Shown here piece after piece: positions 60,335 through 64,000 of a stretch of 64,000 bases of DNA; position 1 is the stretch's first letter; each line of letters opens with the position of its first letter. Below the pieces are notes generated by a model. The model made no database searches. It saw nothing but the letters and a program-made list of their open reading frames with translations, and was not told the origin of the DNA. The DNA is from Schleiferiaceae bacterium (GTDB lineage: Bacteria; Bacteroidota; Bacteroidia; Flavobacteriales; Schleiferiaceae). Both the position numbers and the translations under genes were made by a program. The stretch spans positions 62,001-126,000 of the forward strand of contig JAGYKI010000002.1 of NCBI GenBank assembly GCA_018401735.1, written 5' to 3'.

Positions 60335-61036
60335 TTAAACGAATACAAGTCCCAAGCCTAAAGCAATAGCAAGCAGCTCAATCATAAAAAACAGCACCAC
60401 CAAGAGGGACTTGAAAAAGCTTTCAAAGCCTTCATTATTAGTGAGAAAGACCCGAAAAGTCAAAATTAATAATACCGCATAGACAAAGGGATTAAATACC
60501 AAATTCGTTCTTAAAATAATATGTGCTATTAGTCCAACTATGGTTGCTTGCCCGAGAATAAAAGCATTGATAGTAAGGTGCTCGGTAAAATTATACTTGC
60601 CAAAAAGCAAGCGAGTAGAGAGGCCTAGGGGTATAATTGCTAATACCCAGAAATACTTGAAGTACTTGTGGAGGTATAGTCCTCCCGTAAAGGCCACCTG
60701 CCTCATGTAAGTTTCAGGGACTTTGCTTTCGCTGCCTATCTCTTTGGGCACTTTTAAAAGGCCTTCCAAAATTAAATAGAGGGAAACCGAGAGAATTAAG
60801 AAGGAAATGGGGTTTAATATCCCTTTTCGTTTACCGAGAATATAATCGATGGTAATAGACTTTGGGTTTAGAAAAAGCATTTTAAGATTAAATAAAAAGC
60901 CCTTATCCATGGTGGTTATACTGCTAAAACTGTCGGTAACAATAGACCTAAAAGTGATCTTTTTAGTACCGGCCTTTTCACCGCAATTGGGGCAAAAGTT
61001 AGAGTTGTGATCGGTGTTACAAGAGATGCAGTTCAT
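60335..61036 (-). CDS. DUF3667 family membrane protein with zinc ribbon
   Basis: 233 residues. The N-terminal zinc ribbon is MNCISCNTDHNSNFCPNCGEK (two CxxC knuckles). ITFRSIVTDSFSSITTMDKGFLFNLKMLFLNP is the DUF3667 signature, followed by about five membrane helices. Common in Bacteroidota; function unknown. Confidence 0.85.
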   Translation of the reverse strand: MNCISCNTDHNSNFCPNCGEKAGTKKITFRSIVTDSFSSITTMDKGFLFNLKMLFLNPKSITIDYILGKRKGILNPISFLILSVSLYLILEGLLKVPKEIGSESKVPETYMRQVAFTGGLYLHKYFKYFWVLAIIPLGLSTRLLFGKYNFTEHLTINAFILGQATIVGLIAHIILRTNLVFNPFVYAVLLILTFRVFLTNNEGFESFFKSLLVVLFFMIELLAIALGLGLVFV

Positions 61037-61143
61037 CTAAGCGTAATGCATAAGTGTTTGATGCTAGGCAGCATTTAAAGGATAAATATAATCACTCCTT
61101 TTCAAAACCTTTAAGTTTAAAGGGTGAAGGCAGAAAGACAGAA

Positions 61144-61216
61144 TTAAGACTTTTTTAAGGCCTGCTTGAAACTATGGCCGCAGTCTTTGCATTGGTATAA
61201 CAGCTCATAATAAATA
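61144..61216 (-). pseudogene. Severed 3' end of the DUF2007 gene
   Basis: This stretch continues the DUF2007 reading frame once the mobile element and one flanking repeat are removed. It encodes YYELLYQCKDCGHSF followed by a lysine-rich tail and a TAA at 61144-61146. The CxxC supplies the second half of the zinc ribbon whose first half (CPKC) is in the upstream part. It has no start of its own. Confidence 0.85.
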
Positions 61217-61477
61217 ACGTGAATTCGACAATAAATTAGAGCCTCAGATTTTCAATGGAAGGAAAAGACTAGTCTGGATCATGCAGCTGTAGCGGGCTAC
61301 AGCAAATGAGCTAGATGCAGGATTTTCATTTTTATTGGAAAATCCGTTTAGGCCCCTTCTAAAAAGCGGCTTTCCACGTCTCAGCAGCTCACAATAGCCC
61401 GCTATTGCTTCACTGCTTCGACTTGAAACCCACTATTTACAAGAGGCCTGAGGCCTAATATTACGTCGAACTCACGT
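61217..61477 (-). mobile_element. MITE-like element, copy F, inserted in the DUF2007 gene
   Basis: 261 bp in reverse orientation, with terminal repeats AACGTGAATTCGAC / GTCGAACTCACGTT and both internal perfect hairpins. It is flanked by TAAATA direct repeats (61211-61216 and 61478-61483). The closing stem of the left domain is CCTCTT with AAGGGG, kept pairable by a G-U. The insertion interrupts the DUF2007 frame and supplies an early stop codon. Confidence 0.9.
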
Positions 61478-61836
61478 TAAATAGGGAAAACAATCAACAC
61501 CAGGGCAACTATTGCAGAAAGCAGCCCTTTGAGCCCTTTCATAGATTTAAAACGGTTATGAAGATTTTGCGACTGACATTTGGGGCAGATAAGCACATGA
61601 TCATCGCTAGTTGTTATGGGCGTACGATCTATTGCACTCAAAATTTCTTCGGCTTTTTCAAGGTCAAATTTATTGATCTTAAGCTTTATTCCGTCAACGG
61701 TAAAGTTGTATAAAGGGTTTAGCGCCATAATGTTTTCATCAAAGAGAAAACAAGGGAGATCTTCACTTTCAAGCTTAGATTTAATCAGATGTGCCTCGAC
61801 TAAATTGTCGAATGTTTTTAGCGTTACAAGTTCCAA
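61477..61836 (-). CDS. DUF2007 family protein, truncated by element insertion
   Basis: The 119-residue remaining product contains the DUF2007 'signal transducing' ferredoxin-like fold: VTLKTFDNLVEAHLIKSKLESEDLPCFLFDE, VDGIKLKINKFDLEKAEEIL. Then comes one zinc knuckle, ICPKCQSQN, and a hydrophobic stretch KGLLSAIVALVLIVFPI. The frame ends in a TAA made of the last base of the mobile element and two bases of the flanking repeat. The original gene was 22 codons longer and carried a second CxxC (see 61144-61216). Function of the family is unknown; the truncated protein may still be made. Confidence 0.85.
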   Translation of the reverse strand: MELVTLKTFDNLVEAHLIKSKLESEDLPCFLFDENIMALNPLYNFTVDGIKLKINKFDLEKAEEILSAIDRTPITTSDDHVLICPKCQSQNLHNRFKSMKGLKGLLSAIVALVLIVFPI

Positions 61837-61918
61837 GAGCTAGGTTTTAGGCTAAAAAAGAGTGCTTACAAAGCAAGCGAATTTAGCCAAAAGAAAGGCT
61901 TGACTTAATCATAGAGCT

Positions 61919-62308
61919 TTAAAAACCTAACAATTGCCCTGTGCCATTTAAAAGCTCTATGGCAGGAGAGTCTTGCAAACATTCGCGGCAGCGGGCAAAC
62001 ATCATTAGGCAATCGATATAATCGGTAAACATGTGGAAGAGCAAGCCAATACCAATAATATTAAAAGGCCTGCGGAAGAAAAGCAAGATTATATAAAGTA
62101 GCATGGCATAATAGCTATGCAGAAAGTGAAAATTGATGCTGCATCTATTGGCTTGAAAAATAGGGTCTGCAAACAAGTGATCTAAGTCTACCAACATGGT
62201 GGCAATTAGAATGAGATATACTTTCTTCCAATCTTTTTTAAAAAGCACCACGGCCATAAAGAGGGGAAAGCCAAAATGTAAAAAGTAGTGTACAAAAGTC
62301 TGCATCAA
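61919..62308 (-). CDS. DUF6122 family membrane protein
   Basis: 129 residues with three to four helices and conserved polar motifs: TFVHYFLHFGFPL, MLVDLDHLFADPIF, RCSINFHFLHSYYAML and HMFTDYIDCLMMF. The conserved His and Asp residues recall the YdjM-type membrane metal-binding proteins. It is a Bacteroidota family with unknown function. The start may be the second of two adjacent ATGs. Confidence 0.78.
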   Translation of the reverse strand: MMQTFVHYFLHFGFPLFMAVVLFKKDWKKVYLILIATMLVDLDHLFADPIFQANRCSINFHFLHSYYAMLLYIILLFFRRPFNIIGIGLLFHMFTDYIDCLMMFARCRECLQDSPAIELLNGTGQLLGF

Positions 62309-62474
62309 ATTAAGATTAACACCTTGAATGGGATTGTAATTTATCGACGATCTTGGGCAAAGCGGCTGTGTACAGATAGAAGATACGGTTCTTCTTTCGA
62401 ATCAGTTCTTATTGCTGGGCATCTACCGAGAGTGAAAAATTATGCAAACCTAAAATAGTTATGCTTGGTACTAA

Positions 62475-62936
62475 CTAGAGCTTTGTTTTAAGACTTCGTA
62501 TCCCTTCGTACACCACAATGGCCACCGCATTGGCGAGGTTAAAGCTGCGGATATGTTCGCTATAAATGGGTATGTGATAGCTGCGCTCTACGTTTTGTTG
62601 AAGGATATGTTCATCGAGCCCTTTAGACTCTTTTCCAAAAATCAGAAACATGTCGTCGGCATAGTCAATTTCGCAATAGTCTTTTTTGCCATGACTGGAG
62701 AGGTAAACAAAATTGCCCGCCGGATTTTTTTCATAAAAGTCAGCCACGCTCTCATAAATGGTTACAGAAAGGTGTTGCCAATAGTCGAGGCCGGCTCTTT
62801 TTAAACGGGCATCGTTTAGCTCAAAGCCAAAGGGTTTTACCAAATGAAGTTTAGAGCCAGAGCCAAGGCTTAGTCTGCCGATATTGCCCGTATTATTGGG
62901 GATTTCCGGCTCGAAGAGGACGATGTTGAATGCCAT
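62475..62936 (-). CDS. trmL: tRNA (cytidine(34)-2'-O)-methyltransferase
   Basis: 153 residues of the SPOUT family. Signatures are FNIVLFEPEIPNNTGNIGRLS at the N-terminus, LDYW, LIFGKESKGLDE and the knot motif HIPIYSEHIRSFNLANAVAIVVYE. TrmL methylates the 2'-OH of C34 or U34 in tRNA-Leu. Length is normal. Confidence 0.95.
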   Translation of the reverse strand: MAFNIVLFEPEIPNNTGNIGRLSLGSGSKLHLVKPFGFELNDARLKRAGLDYWQHLSVTIYESVADFYEKNPAGNFVYLSSHGKKDYCEIDYADDMFLIFGKESKGLDEHILQQNVERSYHIPIYSEHIRSFNLANAVAIVVYEGIRSLKTKL

Positions 62937-63158
62937 GATTTATTATAGAATATGCTTGTTTTGGAGCTTTAAAGCTCGACTTAGCTATCTGCGCAAGCGC
63001 GCTAAATTTAGATTAAAATATAAGCCCTAAAGGTAAGGTTTAGAGTGGAAAAGGTTTAGCGCAATTGATTTATTATGAATTTTGAACGCAGAGGTTGTTT
63101 CATTCGCAGTTAAGAATACAATTTTTTAGCCTCTACCTTAGTCGACATTTTTTTAGGT

Positions 63159-63584
63159 CTAAATAATCCTTTCAACACGGTTTTTTAGAGCAGTGTTCAT
63201 CGCTTCAAAGCCCGCGAAAATTTCAGTGTCTAGCTTTTTGACCATTAACGGAAGCAGGAGTCCATGAAATTTTTCACTGTGCAAAAAACGCGTTCGCCCG
63301 TAACTAAGCTTTTGGAGCTCAAAACAATGCTCGCCGTCAAAAAGACCCTTTACTAAAAAGTGACCTAGCCATTTTAGCTCGCGCATCTCTGCAAAGACCA
63401 ACACTTTGGGTTTAAAGCTAGCGCCCGCAACGGTAACCTTAATAGTATTGCCTAATTGCACGGTACCTTCTATCGACTTTATAAAAGGGTTCCATTGATG
63501 ATAATTCTCAAAATCTGTTAAAACTTCCCATACCCTTGCGGTAGATGCGTTGATAATAATGCTAGTGTTAATTTCCTTTTTCAT
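63159..63584 (-). CDS. SRPBCC (START-like) domain protein
   Basis: 141 residues with the polyketide-cyclase/START pattern: IIINASTARVWEVLTDFENYHQWNPFIKSIEG at the N-terminus, a middle beta sheet and a C-terminal helix GFEAMNTALKNRVE. The fold binds hydrophobic ligands; the ligand is unknown. It is preceded upstream by the Crp/Fnr-type regulator gene on the same strand (58 bases). Confidence 0.85.
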   Translation of the reverse strand: MKKEINTSIIINASTARVWEVLTDFENYHQWNPFIKSIEGTVQLGNTIKVTVAGASFKPKVLVFAEMRELKWLGHFLVKGLFDGEHCFELQKLSYGRTRFLHSEKFHGLLLPLMVKKLDTEIFAGFEAMNTALKNRVERII

Positions 63585-63642
63585 ATCTCAAAATTTGATA
63601 GTCAAAGGTCTACGAATCTAACAGGCCTCCTCTTGATATAAA

Positions 63643-64000
63643 TCAAGAAACGATTTTAGCGCGAATACGACTAAAGGTTTCGGGCGACATACCCAGCATG
63701 GACGCTAAATACTGCTGCGGTACTTTTTGAAAAAGTGTTCGATCTGCTTCGTAAAGCTTGCGGTAACGCTCTTCTGCATTTAGCGATAATTGGCTGAAAA
63801 CGCGATTTTCAAGCATAATAAAACAAGAAGAAAGAAAACGATTTTCGTGTTGCGACCAATTGGAAACAAGCTCCCCTAGTTTCCGATAATCTTTTTTGTG
63901 AATGGTAAATAAGCGGCAGTCTTCCAAAGCTTGCATATTCCAGCGCGCTCTTTGGTCGAAAATGAAGCTTCCTAAATCGGTTAAAAAATAGCCAGGACTG
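63643..64000 (-). CDS. Crp/Fnr family transcriptional regulator, partial (5' end outside window)
   Basis: The frame runs off the right edge. The visible 118 residues begin with the end of a cyclic-nucleotide-binding-like domain (GYFLTDLGSFIFDQRARWNMQALEDCRLFTI), followed by the dimer helix and a C-terminal HTH, VPQQYLASMLGMSPETFSRIRAKI. This is a normal Bacteroidota-type Crp/Fnr protein. It may regulate the neighbouring SRPBCC gene. Confidence 0.88.
   Translation of the reverse strand, partial: SPGYFLTDLGSFIFDQRARWNMQALEDCRLFTIHKKDYRKLGELVSNWSQHENRFLSSCFIMLENRVFSQLSLNAEERYRKLYEADRTLFQKVPQQYLASMLGMSPETFSRIRAKIVS

Overview
The window is chromosomal DNA from a member of the Bacteroidota, most likely a flavobacteria-like marine lineage. 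The evidence is a type IX secretion (Por) sorting domain, the Bacteroidota-specific gene order acpP-fabF-rnc-IPExxxVDY-pyk, DUF4175 next to ybeY and mnmG, several -7 promoter elements of the form TANNTTTG or TANNTTCG, A/T-rich spacers and no obvious Shine-Dalgarno sequences. Several starts had to be moved downstream to an ATG; the CvpA gene appears to use TTG.

Layout. 1-19.3 kb is a housekeeping block: the tail of an M23 peptidase, rnhA, purN, acpP, fabF, rnc, pyk, pheS, two small paralogous lipoproteins, cvpA, pgk, a DNA polymerase III delta-prime-like gene, a methyltransferase, mnmG, ybeY, DUF4175, gltX, folB and tRNA-Cys. Two near-perfect parS centromere sites lie 480 bp apart, one between the methyltransferase gene and mnmG and one inside mnmG, so this part of the chromosome probably lies near oriC. 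19.8-35 kb is mixed metabolism: a cytochrome c-FTR1 iron permease, DUF4139, an aldehyde dehydrogenase, a VIT1-like transporter, a TspO-like protein, a TPR histidine kinase, Nudix, MORN and rpiB. 35-40.3 kb is a tight operon of a sodium symporter, GNAT acetyltransferase, M20 amidohydrolase, alanine racemase and a second PLP racemase, which looks like an amino-acid or D-amino-acid conversion pathway.

40.3-64 kb is more accessory. It holds a 1.2 kb gene-free tract of degenerate tandem repeats, a secreted 1313-residue clan GH-A glycoside hydrolase, two serine hydrolases, a LytTR regulator, a lipase and Ntn-hydrolase group, a five-gene electrophile/aldehyde-reduction operon (doxX, OhrR-type marR, two medium-chain reductases, an iron alcohol dehydrogenase) with a recognisable operator and terminator, and small membrane proteins. 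It ends in trmL, an SRPBCC protein and a Crp/Fnr fragment.

The most striking feature is a family of about 260-bp non-coding elements (six copies: 19.4, 49.9, 50.2, 51.4, 55.4 and 61.2 kb). They have roughly 13-bp core terminal inverted repeats (weaker similarity to about 32 bp), symmetric internal perfect hairpins, compensatory base changes in the predicted stems and 6-7 bp flanking direct repeats. One copy sits inside a DUF2007 gene: removing the element and one flanking repeat in silico restores the reading frame and the second half of its zinc ribbon. The family therefore looks like a mobile, highly structured MITE-like element with no transposase in this window. A separate 92-bp repeat is present twice.
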